From contig NZ_JAAIXY010000015.1 of assembly GCF_010894455.1 (NCBI RefSeq), forward strand, positions 228,009-292,008: 64,000 bases of DNA. The letters are read 5' to 3'. This document shows positions 24,688-34,892 of this stretch, piece by piece. The notes beneath the pieces are model-generated. The model worked only from the letters and a program-made list of their open reading frames with translations. It was not told the origin of the DNA and made no database searches. Each line of letters opens with the position of its first letter. Within the stretch, counting starts at the first letter, position 1. A program made the translations under genes and the position numbers. Source of the DNA: Myxococcus eversor. Lineage in GTDB: Bacteria; Myxococcota; Myxococcia; Myxococcales; Myxococcaceae.

Positions 24688-25593
24688 TTAACGGACGTTG
24701 TAGGACTTGCGGATCGGCGCGCCGTTGCGCTCGATCTCGATTTCGATGCGGGATGAGTCCTTCATCTTCGAATAGACCTCGAGCGCCTTCTCGGGGCTGT
24801 TGAGGTCGAATCCGTTGATGCGGCGGATGACGTCGCCGTTCTGGACTCCAATCTTGGAGTAGATGGAGTCCGGGCGGATGGAGAAGAGCTTGAACCCCAC
24901 GGCCTGCCCGTCCTTGAAGGCGGGAACGATGCGCGCCTGCATGGCGACGTCGTTGAGGTTGTTGAGCGTCTTGTCGATTTCCGCGCGCGGCACTTCGTAC
25001 TCGTTGTCGCTGACCGCGCGGATGCCACTGGTGGACGCGGTGTTCGCCTGCGCCACCGGAGGCGTGGGCGGCGTGAAGGCCTGAGCGCCGTCGCCCGGGT
25101 TGCCGTCGATGAACTCCTTGCGGCCCCCGTTGACGATGATGACGCGCTCACGCTCGATTTCGAGCACGGTGGCGCCCTGCAGGGCATTGCCCACCATGTA
25201 CGTCTGCGAGCGCTGGGTGACCATGTCCTGGATGGAAGCGAAGGACCAGTCAGGGTTGCCGGCGACGAGCGTGCCGAGCAGCTTCACGCGAAGGCCACTC
25301 TTCACCGGGGCCGCGTTGGGGTCGACCTGAGGAGCGGTGGGTTCAGCCACCGCGACCTCCGGCTCCGGAATCTTGATGCCAGTCACCCGGGACAGCTGCT
25401 CCATGTCCGGCAGCGCCAGTGCGGACTGGGCTGGCCGGGCGTTGGCGGGCGCGCGCGAGGCGGCCCCCGACGTGGGCACCGGGGAGATGGCGGACTCGAC
25501 GAACAGGTTCACCGTCTTCGCCGCCAACAGCGCGACGAGGAGGACGAACAGCAGGTTCACCGTCCAAAAGTATTTTCGAAAGAAGAGTTCCAT
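24688..25593 (-). CDS. gspC: Type II secretion system protein GspC
   Basis: ATG 25593 is chosen because it starts a short basic cytoplasmic tail, ELFFRKYFW, and a membrane helix (about 10-28). GGAAG sits upstream, and it lies about 20 bases from the expected sigma-54 transcription start. The 301 residues then give a Pro-rich linker, the HR domain (VKLLGTLVAGNPDWSFASIQ), and a C-terminal PDZ domain (FSIRPDSIYSKIGVQNGDVIRRINGFDLNSPEKALEVY split over about 235-285). GspC links the inner-membrane platform to the secretin and helps select substrates. It is the first gene of the operon. Confidence 0.95.
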   Translation of the reverse strand: MELFFRKYFWTVNLLFVLLVALLAAKTVNLFVESAISPVPTSGAASRAPANARPAQSALALPDMEQLSRVTGIKIPEPEVAVAEPTAPQVDPNAAPVKSGLRVKLLGTLVAGNPDWSFASIQDMVTQRSQTYMVGNALQGATVLEIERERVIIVNGGRKEFIDGNPGDGAQAFTPPTPPVAQANTASTSGIRAVSDNEYEVPRAEIDKTLNNLNDVAMQARIVPAFKDGQAVGFKLFSIRPDSIYSKIGVQNGDVIRRINGFDLNSPEKALEVYSKMKDSSRIEIEIERNGAPIRKSYNVR

Positions 25594-25625
25594 CACGCTT
25601 CCGAGAGAAAGCCGAACTGGTGGAG

Positions 25626-25641
25626 AGCAAGCCAGGTGCCA
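25626..25641 (-). promoter_or_regulatory. Sigma-54 promoter of the gsp operon
   Basis: On the minus strand the sequence reads TGGCACCTGGCTTGCT. It has GG at -24 and GC at -12 with exact spacing and matches TGGCACx-N4-TTGCT, with only the weakly conserved seventh base varying. The predicted transcription start is near 25614, about 20 bases before the gspC ATG. Sigma-54 activators lie on both sides of the operon (25787-27181 and 9225-10862). Confidence 0.85.
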
Positions 25642-25786
25642 CCGCGGGCCAGTGGGGCCAATCAACGGGGACGGCCAAGCGCTCGAAATTATTCCGGAAT
25701 GAAGGGCCGCTCCGGGCGACTGAGCGAGCTGCCCCGAGCCTTGGGACAAATTGTCAAAGCCAGGTGGGGGCCTCTGTGACGGCCTG

Positions 25787-27181
<1,395 letters not shown>

Positions 27182-27212
27182 GTCGGGCGCCGCTTCTTGC
27201 AATCCCCGTTCC

Positions 27213-28238
27213 CTAGCCGTGGTCCTCGTCCGACTCAACAGGGCCACCGCCCATCCGGCCGATGTCCTCGCGTTTGACGGACTCCAGGTTGAACTTGAGC
27301 GCGCTGGCCAGCATCCGGTCCAGCGTCTCGTCGAAGTCGGGCTTGCCGCCATTCTTGCGGAAGCGCAGGAAGTTGATGCGGGCGACGACGAAGTTCTTCA
27401 GGTAGGGGCTCTGCATGCCCCGCTCCTTGAGGCCGTTGACGACGGCCACCACTGCGTCGTCCAGCTCCAGGAGCCGGTCCGCCCGGGCCTCGCGAAGGGC
27501 GAGCGCGTCGACGAGCGGCTTGTCGAGGAAGTCCTCCACCACCTTGACGAAGGGGTGGTAGGCGCCCGCGGAGAAGCGGGGGCGCTTCTCGTACGCGGCG
27601 CCCAGCGTGACGAAGGCGGGCTCCTCGAACAGGTGCGCGAAGGCGGTCTCCTTGCCCGCGCGGCCCGCGCCGACGAGGCCCCGGTACATGCGGACCACCT
27701 CCAGCGAGCGCTCCTTGAGGTTGTGGGCCTTCTCCGTGTTGAGGGCGAGGATTTGATAGGCCACGTCCTCGTCGGGGAGCAGCAGCGCGATGATGGACTT
27801 GGCGCCCAACAACTTGCTCGCGTGCAGGCGGTGGTTGCCGTTGGGCGTCCAGTACTTGCCGTCCTTGCGCACGGCGATGACGGGGTCCAGGAACCGGTCC
27901 AATCGCTCCATGGCGCTGGCGAGCCGCTTCACGTGGGGCTCGGACAAGTCCCGCTGATACGGCGTGGGCTCCACCAGGTCGATGGGCAGCACCGCGAGCA
28001 CCACCGGGTGGCCTCCCAACGGCTCGCGGTAGACGCCGAGCACCTCGCCGCCATCGGTGCGCACGGCCTCGAGGATTTCGATGGGGTACTCCACCGAGTC
28101 GCTGGCCACGTCCGCGGGCGTCAGGCCCCGGGACCTGGGGTCCGCCTTCTTGCGGCGGGGCTTGCGAGGGGTGCTGCTCTTTGCCGGCTTCGCCTTCGGG
28201 GCGGCGGCCGTCTTTTTCCGTGCGGACTTCGCTGCCAT
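27213..28238 (-). CDS. ParB-like nuclease/CTPase-domain protein
   Basis: ATG 28238 begins a 341-residue protein with a Lys/Ala/Pro-rich N-terminal tail (about 1-35). A ParB N-terminal-like domain follows (LPIDLVEPTPYQRDLSEPHVKRLASAM at about 84-110, then PNGNHRLHASKLLGAKSI at 132-149). GNHR at 134-137 replaces the GERR nucleotide-binding box of chromosomal ParB, so CTP use is uncertain. There is no clear ParB helix-turn-helix; the C-terminal 170 residues are helical and unassigned. It is not next to parA and is probably not the chromosome-segregation ParB. It is co-oriented with the response regulator 31 bases downstream. Confidence 0.8.
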   Translation of the reverse strand: MAAKSARKKTAAAPKAKPAKSSTPRKPRRKKADPRSRGLTPADVASDSVEYPIEILEAVRTDGGEVLGVYREPLGGHPVVLAVLPIDLVEPTPYQRDLSEPHVKRLASAMERLDRFLDPVIAVRKDGKYWTPNGNHRLHASKLLGAKSIIALLLPDEDVAYQILALNTEKAHNLKERSLEVVRMYRGLVGAGRAGKETAFAHLFEEPAFVTLGAAYEKRPRFSAGAYHPFVKVVEDFLDKPLVDALALREARADRLLELDDAVVAVVNGLKERGMQSPYLKNFVVARINFLRFRKNGGKPDFDETLDRMLASALKFNLESVKREDIGRMGGGPVESDEDHG

Positions 28239-28293
28239 GGGTGCGCCCTCCTGCGCTGCGGACGAAAGGTGTAGCCGGAGGCCCTGACATGCG

Positions 28294-28316
28294 CCTCCCC
28301 CAACGAGTGGGGGAGG
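28294..28316 (-). terminator. Hairpin after the tldD-tldE operon
   Basis: CCTCCCCC (28294-28301) pairs exactly with GGGGGAGG (28309-28316) around a seven-base loop. It starts about 46 bases past the tldE stop and before the ParB-like gene. There is no T-tract, so termination strength is uncertain. Confidence 0.45.
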
Positions 28317-28361
28317 GTGGCCTCTCGCGTCGCCCACGCTAAAGGGACGCGGGAGGTAGGG

Positions 28362-29708
28362 CTACTCTCCCGAGAGGGTGAGCTGCCGGAAGCGGACAGT
28401 GGGCGCGCCCACCGTGCCACCCCGGAACTGCAGGTCGTTTCCGATGCCGTCCATGTCCTGGAGCATCTTCAAGACGTTGCCGGCCACCGTGACTTCCTGC
28501 ACCGCGTGCGTCAGCTCGCCGTTCTCGATCCACAGGCCGTTGGCGCCCGCGGACAGCTCTCCCGTGACGGGGTTGGCCCCGTGGCCGAGCAGCGACGTGA
28601 CGTAGAAGCCCCGGTCCACCTCGCGGATGAGCTGCTCGGGCGGAGTGGTGCCCGCTTCCAGATACAGGTTGCTGGTGCCGATGGAGGGCTGCGCGTTGTA
28701 GCCGCGCTTGGCGTTGCCCGTGGGTCGCGCCTTCGCCTTGCGCGCGGTGAAGGCGTCGTAGAGGAAGTTCGACATCACGCCCCGGTCGATGATGGGGGTG
28801 CGCCGGGTGGGCACTCCCTCTCCGTCGAAGGGCGCCGTGGAGAGGCCCCGGGGCAGCAGGCCGTTGTCCACCAGCGTGACGTGCTCGCTCGCGAGCCGCT
28901 TGCCCTGGAGCGAGGCCAACATGCTGGCCTGCTGGTGCACGGCGTTGCCGCTGGCAGCCCTGGCCACGCCCGACACGAAGGACGCGGTGACGAGCGGGTC
29001 GAAGAGCACCGGCACCTGCTGCGTCTTCACGCGCTTCGCGCCCAGCATCCGCACCGCGCGCCGAGTCGCCTCGCGGCCGATGGACTCCGGCGGCTCCAGG
29101 TCCGCGAGGAAGCGCTTGTAGTCCAGCCAGTAGCCCTTCTGGAGCTGGCCGTCCGCTGCGGCCACCGGCATCGCGAACAGGTACACGTACGTGCCCGAGT
29201 AGCCCCCGGCCATGCCCTCCGACGACGCGACGTACACCTCGGACACGAAGTCCCCGGCGCCCACCGCGTTGAATGTCGTCACGCGCGAGTCCTCCGCGCG
29301 CCCCGCCTTCTCCATCTCCAGCGCGGCCTTCACCTTCCAGTCGCCGGGCAGGTTGGCCACGGCCGCGTCGTACAGCTCGCCCGTGTCGCCGAAGCGGCCC
29401 AGCTCCTTCACGCCGGGCAAGCCGTTGAGCTTGTTGGGCGCGGCGGCCTGGGCCAGCTTCAGCGCCTGGTCCACGAGGAGGTCCAGGCCCGAGGGCTCGA
29501 AGTCCGACGTGAAGGCGAAGCCGAGCCGGCCCTTCACCACGACGCGCAAGCCCACGCCCTTGGACGTGGACTGGGTGAGGTCTTCAATCTGTCCCTCGCG
29601 CACGCGCACGCTGCTCTGGCGGCCCACCTCCAGGAACGCCTCCGCCTGGCTGGCGCCCTTCTTCGTGGCGCGCTGGACAATCTTCTTCGCGAGCTTCTGG
29701 TAGTCCAT
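28362..29708 (-). CDS. pmbA: TldE/PmbA, partner of the TldD metalloprotease
   Basis: The 448-residue protein has the TldD/PmbA two-domain layout. The N-terminal part carries RVREGQIEDLTQSTSKGVGLRVVVKGRLGFAFTS, and the C-terminal part TPRRTPIIDRGVMSNFLYDAFTARK and NLYLEAGTTPPEQLIREVDRGFYVTSLLGHGANPVTGELS. It lacks the HExxxH zinc motif, as PmbA subunits do. In the known pair, TldD supplies the active site and TldE shapes a closed chamber that degrades unfolded peptides and can mature ribosomal peptides. The gene starts 18 bases after tldD. Confidence 0.93.
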   Translation of the reverse strand: MDYQKLAKKIVQRATKKGASQAEAFLEVGRQSSVRVREGQIEDLTQSTSKGVGLRVVVKGRLGFAFTSDFEPSGLDLLVDQALKLAQAAAPNKLNGLPGVKELGRFGDTGELYDAAVANLPGDWKVKAALEMEKAGRAEDSRVTTFNAVGAGDFVSEVYVASSEGMAGGYSGTYVYLFAMPVAAADGQLQKGYWLDYKRFLADLEPPESIGREATRRAVRMLGAKRVKTQQVPVLFDPLVTASFVSGVARAASGNAVHQQASMLASLQGKRLASEHVTLVDNGLLPRGLSTAPFDGEGVPTRRTPIIDRGVMSNFLYDAFTARKAKARPTGNAKRGYNAQPSIGTSNLYLEAGTTPPEQLIREVDRGFYVTSLLGHGANPVTGELSAGANGLWIENGELTHAVQEVTVAGNVLKMLQDMDGIGNDLQFRGGTVGAPTVRFRQLTLSGE

Positions 29709-29726
29709 GGTGTCTGGCGCTCTCTC

Positions 29727-31208
29727 TCAACCGACCTGGGTTCCGCCGACGGTGACGTTGTCGATGCGCACCGTGGGCAGTCCCACGCCCACCGGTATCG
29801 ACTGCCCGTTCTTCCCGCACACGCCCATGCCCGGGTCTGGCTGCGGGTCATTCCCCACGCGGGACACGTTCTTCAGCGCCTCCGGCCCCACGCCGATGAG
29901 GATGGCGTTCTTCACCGGACGGCCCAGCTTGCCGTCTTCAATCTGGTACGCCTCGCTCACCTCGAAGACGAAGTTGCCGTTGCTGATGTCCACCTGTCCT
30001 CCGCCGAAGGTCGCGCAGTACAGCCCGCGCTTCACCTCCTTGAGGATGTCGCCGGGGTGGTGGTTGCCCGGCGCGAGGAACGTGTTCGTCATGCGCGGAA
30101 TGGGCAGGTGCCGGAAGGACTCGCGCCGCCCGCTGCCCGTGGAGCGCTGCCCCATCAGCTTCGCGTTGAGGGTGTCGTAGAGGTAGCCCTTGAGCACCCC
30201 GTTCTCGATGAGGACCTTGCGCTCGCCCGGAGTGCCCTCATCGTCGATGTTGATGGAGCCGCGCCCGCTGGACACCGTGCCGTCGTCGATGACGGTGACG
30301 AGCTCGGAGGCGACCTTCTCTCCCAGTTTGCCGGCGAACAGCGACGTGCCCTTGCGGATGAAGTCCGCCTCCAGGCCGTGGCCCACCGCCTCGTGCAGGA
30401 GGATGCCGCTCCAGCCGGGCGCCAGCACCACCGTCTGCGGGCCCGCCGCGCAGTCCACCGCGCCGATGGTCGCCACCGCCTGCCGCGCCGCCTCACGCCC
30501 CACGTCCTCCGGCGGGAAGGTGGCCCAGTGGGTGAACGGCACCCGGCCGCCGCCGCCGTACGAGCCCGTGCTCCGCTCGTTCTTCTTGCCCTGCGCCACC
30601 ACCTGGATGGACATGCGGCACAGGTCCTGGGTGTCCTCGGAGTAGCGGCCCTCCGTGTTGGCCACCGCGATTCGCCGCGTCTGGTCCACGTAGACGCCGT
30701 TGACCTGCGTCACCCGCGAGTCGAAGGCCCGCGCCGCCTGGTCCGCGCGCGTCAGCAGGGACGCCTTGAGTGACACCTCCACATCCGACAGCGGGGTGGG
30801 AACGCGGTAGTGGCTGGGCACCGCGACGCGGGAGACCGGGAAGGACCGCTCCGAGCCCTGGCCCTGGGCAATCATCGCCGCCGTGGAGGCGGCCCGCAGC
30901 AGCGCCGGCTCGTCCCAGTCGTCGGAGAAGGCGTAGCCCACCTTGCCGCCGGAGATGACCCGCACGCCCACGCCCTGGACCAGGCCCGTCTGCGCGCTTT
31001 TGATTCGCGACTCCTCCAGCGCCACGCTGGTGCTGTGGGTGCGCTCCACGTAGACCTCCGCGAAGTCACCCCCGCGCTCCATGGCCACCGCCAGCAGGCG
31101 CTCGAGCAGCGCCTGGGGCAGCAGGGGGGCGGGCGAGGGCTGCCGGACCGCCGGGGGGGCGAGCTGGGAAGAAGGGGCGCGTCGGGTCGGCGCGGACGCT
31201 CGGGGCAT
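29727..31208 (-). CDS. tldD: TldD metalloprotease
   Basis: The 493-residue catalytic subunit of the TldD/TldE protease carries the family zinc motif HEAVGH at 272-277 (HExxxH), followed by GLEADFIRKG. A C-terminal Cys-containing metal-ligand region follows (GGGQVDISNGNFVFEVSEAYQIEDGKLG). The N-terminal domain has VEESRIKSAQT-like repeats shared with TldE. The ATG at 31208 has GAGGGAG at a good distance. The first 35 residues are Pro/Ala/Arg-rich and not part of the domain. The pair is cytoplasmic. There is no ribosomal-peptide precursor gene beside it; the ten-cysteine peptide at 5927 carries a signal peptide and is not an obvious substrate. Confidence 0.95.
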   Translation of the reverse strand: MPRASAPTRRAPSSQLAPPAVRQPSPAPLLPQALLERLLAVAMERGGDFAEVYVERTHSTSVALEESRIKSAQTGLVQGVGVRVISGGKVGYAFSDDWDEPALLRAASTAAMIAQGQGSERSFPVSRVAVPSHYRVPTPLSDVEVSLKASLLTRADQAARAFDSRVTQVNGVYVDQTRRIAVANTEGRYSEDTQDLCRMSIQVVAQGKKNERSTGSYGGGGRVPFTHWATFPPEDVGREAARQAVATIGAVDCAAGPQTVVLAPGWSGILLHEAVGHGLEADFIRKGTSLFAGKLGEKVASELVTVIDDGTVSSGRGSINIDDEGTPGERKVLIENGVLKGYLYDTLNAKLMGQRSTGSGRRESFRHLPIPRMTNTFLAPGNHHPGDILKEVKRGLYCATFGGGQVDISNGNFVFEVSEAYQIEDGKLGRPVKNAILIGVGPEALKNVSRVGNDPQPDPGMGVCGKNGQSIPVGVGLPTVRIDNVTVGGTQVG

Positions 31209-31380
31209 TCGGAAACTCCCTCGGTGAAGCGTTGGGGGTGTGGAAACCTACATAGGAGGGGAAATCTCCCGGAGCAACGGACAATGGCCCCCGTTCTTTC
31301 CCCAGAGGCGGGCCTGTCGCATTCCCACCGTGGGTGCGCCGCTTTAAGATGCCGAGCGTTTCGAACCTGGACCCCACCCC

Positions 31381-33507
31381 ATGCCTGCTCGTCCTCCATC
31401 CACTCCTCGCGCTGGCGCCGGCCGTTCCGGCGGTGACGCGGGGGCGGACTCTCCATCGGCGAAGCCGTCAGCCCGGGCTCGCCCTCCGCGCGAGGCGTCG
31501 CCCGCCGACGAGGATTTCGCCGCACCTCCCTCCGGGGATGATGGCCCCGATGGCCCCGATGGCCCCGCGAACCCGGAGCTGTACGGTGACGCGCAGCCTC
31601 CGCGCTCCCGCACGGACGAGACGCGCGTGGGCGCCGTACCCGAGTCGCGCGAGGAAGAGGCGCGCCGCGACGACGATGACGACAACTCCGAGTCCACGCG
31701 CGCGGGCCCGCCGGTGCAGATGCTGGTGCTGGCGGGGCCGGACCGGGGGCGCAAGAAGCGCTTCCAGGGCGTGCGGATGGTGGTGGGGCGCGGCAAGGAC
31801 TGCGACTTCGTGCTCGACGACCAGTCGGTGTCGCGTCGGCACCTGGAGCTCGTCTACGGCCAGGCCGGCGTGGCGATGCGGGATCTGGGCAGCATCTCCG
31901 GCACCCAGGTGAATGATCAGCGCGTGGACGAGTGCCTCCTCAAGCACGGCGACGAAATCGCCATGGGGAAGACGCGCCTGCGCTTCGTGGACGAGGCGGA
32001 GCAGATCAAGGAGATGCGCGCCCAGGCGGAGGCGCGAGAGGCGGAGGAGAAGCGCGAGCGCGAGGAGGCCGCCAAGGAGAAGGATGAAGCCCGGAAGGCG
32101 GCGGGCGCGGCGCGGGGTACAGACGTGGATCCGAATGATCCCCGGCTGAACGAGATGACCAACGCCAACTACCGCGTGCCGGAGTCCCTCCAGGACAAGG
32201 GGACGAACAACAAGGGCAAGGGCGCCATCGCCATCCCCCGTCCCCGGCCGCCTCCCAGGAGCGCCGTCACGGGCGGTGGGGCGAACTCGAAGACGAAGCT
32301 GCTCATCGGCGTGGGCGGCGGCGTGGTGGTGTTGCTGATGATGGGCCTCTTGTTCAGCCCCTCGGCGCCTCCGCCGCCTCCTCCGGTGGACCCGAACATC
32401 GATCGCGCGAAGCTCCTGATGCAGAAGGCGCGCGAGGCGGTGCGGGCGGATGACTACGCCAACGCGGTGCGGCTCGTCGAAGAGGCGGAGAAGCTGCGGC
32501 CGGGCGCGGACGAGGAAGGCCTGGGCCGGGCGGCGAGCAAGCAACTGGAGGTCATCCAGGCCTTCGACAACGTGCGCGCGCTGATGACGGCCAATCAGTT
32601 CGACGAGGCTCGCGCGAAGCTGGAGGCCGCGCCGCAGGGCACGGCCAAGATGGACGACATCCGCCGCAAGCTGGAGACGGAGCTGGAGGAGAAGGACGCC
32701 GCGTATCGCATCCAGCAGATGGAGGAGGCGCTCGCGGCTCGGGACCCGGAGGCGGCCCGGCCGCTGCTGCCGCGGGTGCCGGACCTGAACCGGCCGGCCT
32801 ACTCGCAGAAGCTCCTGGACCTGGAGGCGGAGCTGGCGAAGGAGTCCGCGGACGGCGCGCGCAGGGACCGGGCCAACCGCGAGCGCGCCGCGATGAACGC
32901 CAAGGAGCAGCGCAAGCTCTTCCTCGAGGAGGCCTTCACCGACGTGGAGCGCCGCTTCAATGGCGGGGACTACACGCGCGCGGTGCTCGAGTGCGACCGT
33001 GTCACGGAGAAGTACAAGACGGAGAAGGACGTGAAGGATAGGGCGCGCCAGTTGAAGACGCTCATCCCCCAGTTCCAGCGCTCGCTGGACGACGCGCAGA
33101 AGAAGCTGGCGTCCAACGCGCTGGAGTCCGCGTCCAAGCCCCTGCGTCGGGCGGCGGAGCTGTACCGTCAGATTGGCTTCCAGGGCTCGCTGGGCAACAC
33201 GCTGGATGAACAGCTCGCGTCGGCGGCGCTGGCGGCGGGACAGGCCGCGCTGAAGAAGGGCGACCTGGCGGGCGCGGGGATGAACTTCCGCGAGGCCCTG
33301 CGGCTCAACCCCGGGGACCGGCGGGCCCGCGACGGCCTGGACGAGCTGCAGAAGAAGGTGGAGGAGCTCTACATGCGCGCATATATCGAGCGCGACAGGG
33401 ACCCCGCGTCCGCGGCGGTGAAGTTCAAGATTGTCATCGAGACAGCGCCCGACGGCTCGGATACGAAGCGCAAGGCCGAGATGTACTTGAGCGAGATGCA
33501 GCCGTGA
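31381..33507 (+). CDS. FHA domain protein with one membrane helix and a TPR-rich periplasmic part
   Basis: The 708-residue protein starts at ATG 31381. Residues 1-110 are disordered and charged (Pro, Ala, Asp, a run of Asp near 100). An FHA domain lies at about 113-205 with GRGKDCDFVLDDQSVSRRHLELV and GTQVND, able to bind phospho-Thr. A charged coiled coil (about 215-250), a basic Pro-rich linker and one membrane helix (LLIGVGGGVVVLLMMGLLF, about 310-328) follow. The rest is tetratricopeptide-like helical repeats. The topology suggests a cytoplasmic phospho-signal receptor joined to a periplasmic scaffold. It shares a strand with the next two genes, which are only 40 and 10-13 bases apart. 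The function is not known. Confidence 0.85.
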   Translation: MPARPPSTPRAGAGRSGGDAGADSPSAKPSARARPPREASPADEDFAAPPSGDDGPDGPDGPANPELYGDAQPPRSRTDETRVGAVPESREEEARRDDDDDNSESTRAGPPVQMLVLAGPDRGRKKRFQGVRMVVGRGKDCDFVLDDQSVSRRHLELVYGQAGVAMRDLGSISGTQVNDQRVDECLLKHGDEIAMGKTRLRFVDEAEQIKEMRAQAEAREAEEKREREEAAKEKDEARKAAGAARGTDVDPNDPRLNEMTNANYRVPESLQDKGTNNKGKGAIAIPRPRPPPRSAVTGGGANSKTKLLIGVGGGVVVLLMMGLLFSPSAPPPPPPVDPNIDRAKLLMQKAREAVRADDYANAVRLVEEAEKLRPGADEEGLGRAASKQLEVIQAFDNVRALMTANQFDEARAKLEAAPQGTAKMDDIRRKLETELEEKDAAYRIQQMEEALAARDPEAARPLLPRVPDLNRPAYSQKLLDLEAELAKESADGARRDRANRERAAMNAKEQRKLFLEEAFTDVERRFNGGDYTRAVLECDRVTEKYKTEKDVKDRARQLKTLIPQFQRSLDDAQKKLASNALESASKPLRRAAELYRQIGFQGSLGNTLDEQLASAALAAGQAALKKGDLAGAGMNFREALRLNPGDRRARDGLDELQKKVEELYMRAYIERDRDPASAAVKFKIVIETAPDGSDTKRKAEMYLSEMQP

Positions 33508-33547
33508 GCGGCCCTGCCTCAACAACGAAGGTTCGTGGAGGGATGGG

Positions 33548-34879
33548 ATGAGCGAGTCGTCGCTGCGTGAACTCGGAATGGACCTCATCGAGGAGCGCCA
33601 GTTCGAGCGCGCCCTCGCCGTGTTCGCGGAGGCCGTACGTCGCGTCCCCGCGGACCACCGCTCGCGGATGATGGCGGCCCGGTGTCTGGCGGAGCTGGGC
33701 GAGCGTGAGCGCGCCGTCACGTCGTACCACGCGTGCGCGGAGGGCCTGTTGCGCCGCGACTACCTGCTGTCCGCCATGGCCGCGTGCAAGCAGGCCCTGG
33801 ACCTGGCGCCCAACGAGCGGCGCCTGAAGGACACGTTGATTCGCGTCCACTCGCGCGCGGTGCGCAGCGCCCCGGGTCGCGCCGCCGTGCCCCCGCCGCT
33901 GCCGCCGGAGACGCTGTACGACGGCAAGGTGGAGACGGACCTGATGGGCCTCGTCGGCGAGGAGCTGTCCAACCGCGCCATCGAGGTGCTGGCCGCGCCG
34001 GACCCGGGCGGCTCGGCGGACCCCAACAGCCGGCCCCCGCTGCCGTTGTTCGCCGACCTGGACCGCGAGGCCTTCATCGACCTGGTGGTCCTCATGGCCT
34101 GGCGCCGGGTGCGGCCCGAGGAGGTGGTGAGCCGCGAGGGCGAGCCGACCGACCACCTCTACGTGCTCGTCGCGGGCAAGGCCGAGGTGACGCGGCAGAT
34201 GGACGGCGAGGCGAGGACGCTGGGCTTCCTCGGCGGCGGCTCCATCTTCGGCGAGATTGCCCTGCTGACGGGCGCGACTCCCACCGCGACGGTGTCCGCC
34301 GTGTCCGACACGGAGGTCTTCGAGATTCGCCGTGAGCACCTCAACGCGGTGGCCAAGAGTCACCCGGCCGTCCCGCAGATTCTCGCGGACTTCGCGCAGC
34401 AGCGCATGGCGCGAAACCTCATGGCGACCTCGCCCATGTTCCAGACGCTGCCGGAGTCCGAGCGCGGGGCGATGCTCCAGCGCTTCTCCTTCCGCGCGCT
34501 CCAGGCGAACGAGAAGGTGCTGGTGGAGGGCGAGCACTCGCCGGGCCTGTTCCTCGTCCTGGCCGGAGAGCTGGTGGTGCAGAAGGAGGACCCGGCGGGC
34601 GGCACGGTGACGCTGGGCGTGCTGCGCGAGGGCGACGTGGCAGGGGAAATCTCCCTGCTGTCGGGCCTGCGCGCGTCCGCCACCGTGGCGGCCACGCGCA
34701 AGACGGCGGCGGCCTACCTGGAGCGCAACGCGTTCCACGAGCTGGTCCGGACCTTCCCTCACATCCGCACGTACCTGGAGCAGCTTTCGGAACGCCGCCT
34801 GAAGCAGATTGGCGAGGCGCTCCGGCCGCTGGAGATCATCGACGCGGACGAGCTGGTGCTCGAGACCGAGGCGGCGTGA
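33548..34879 (+). CDS. TPR plus tandem cyclic-nucleotide-binding-fold protein
   Basis: The 443-residue product has a TPR-like N-terminus (about 1-100) and two cNMP-binding folds at about 165-285 and 300-425. The signature GEIALL/GEISLL cassettes are present (FGEIALLTGATPTATV and AGEISLLSGLRASATV). In the cassette of PKA and CRP, an Arg three residues before the Thr/Trp grips the cyclic phosphate. The first domain has Pro at that place and the second has Ala, with Arg displaced by one. Nucleotide binding may therefore be lost or altered. There is no DNA-binding domain, so it is not a CRP-type regulator. GGAGGG precedes ATG 33548. Confidence 0.87.
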   Translation: MSESSLRELGMDLIEERQFERALAVFAEAVRRVPADHRSRMMAARCLAELGERERAVTSYHACAEGLLRRDYLLSAMAACKQALDLAPNERRLKDTLIRVHSRAVRSAPGRAAVPPPLPPETLYDGKVETDLMGLVGEELSNRAIEVLAAPDPGGSADPNSRPPLPLFADLDREAFIDLVVLMAWRRVRPEEVVSREGEPTDHLYVLVAGKAEVTRQMDGEARTLGFLGGGSIFGEIALLTGATPTATVSAVSDTEVFEIRREHLNAVAKSHPAVPQILADFAQQRMARNLMATSPMFQTLPESERGAMLQRFSFRALQANEKVLVEGEHSPGLFLVLAGELVVQKEDPAGGTVTLGVLREGDVAGEISLLSGLRASATVAATRKTAAAYLERNAFHELVRTFPHIRTYLEQLSERRLKQIGEALRPLEIIDADELVLETEAA

Positions 34880-34892
34880 GGAGCTCATCGTG

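Noticed and set aside
28317..30773. An 818-codon plus-strand frame opposite tldE and tldD
   Set aside because: Antisense to two clear proteases; composition is dominated by Arg, His, Val and Gly with no recognisable fold.
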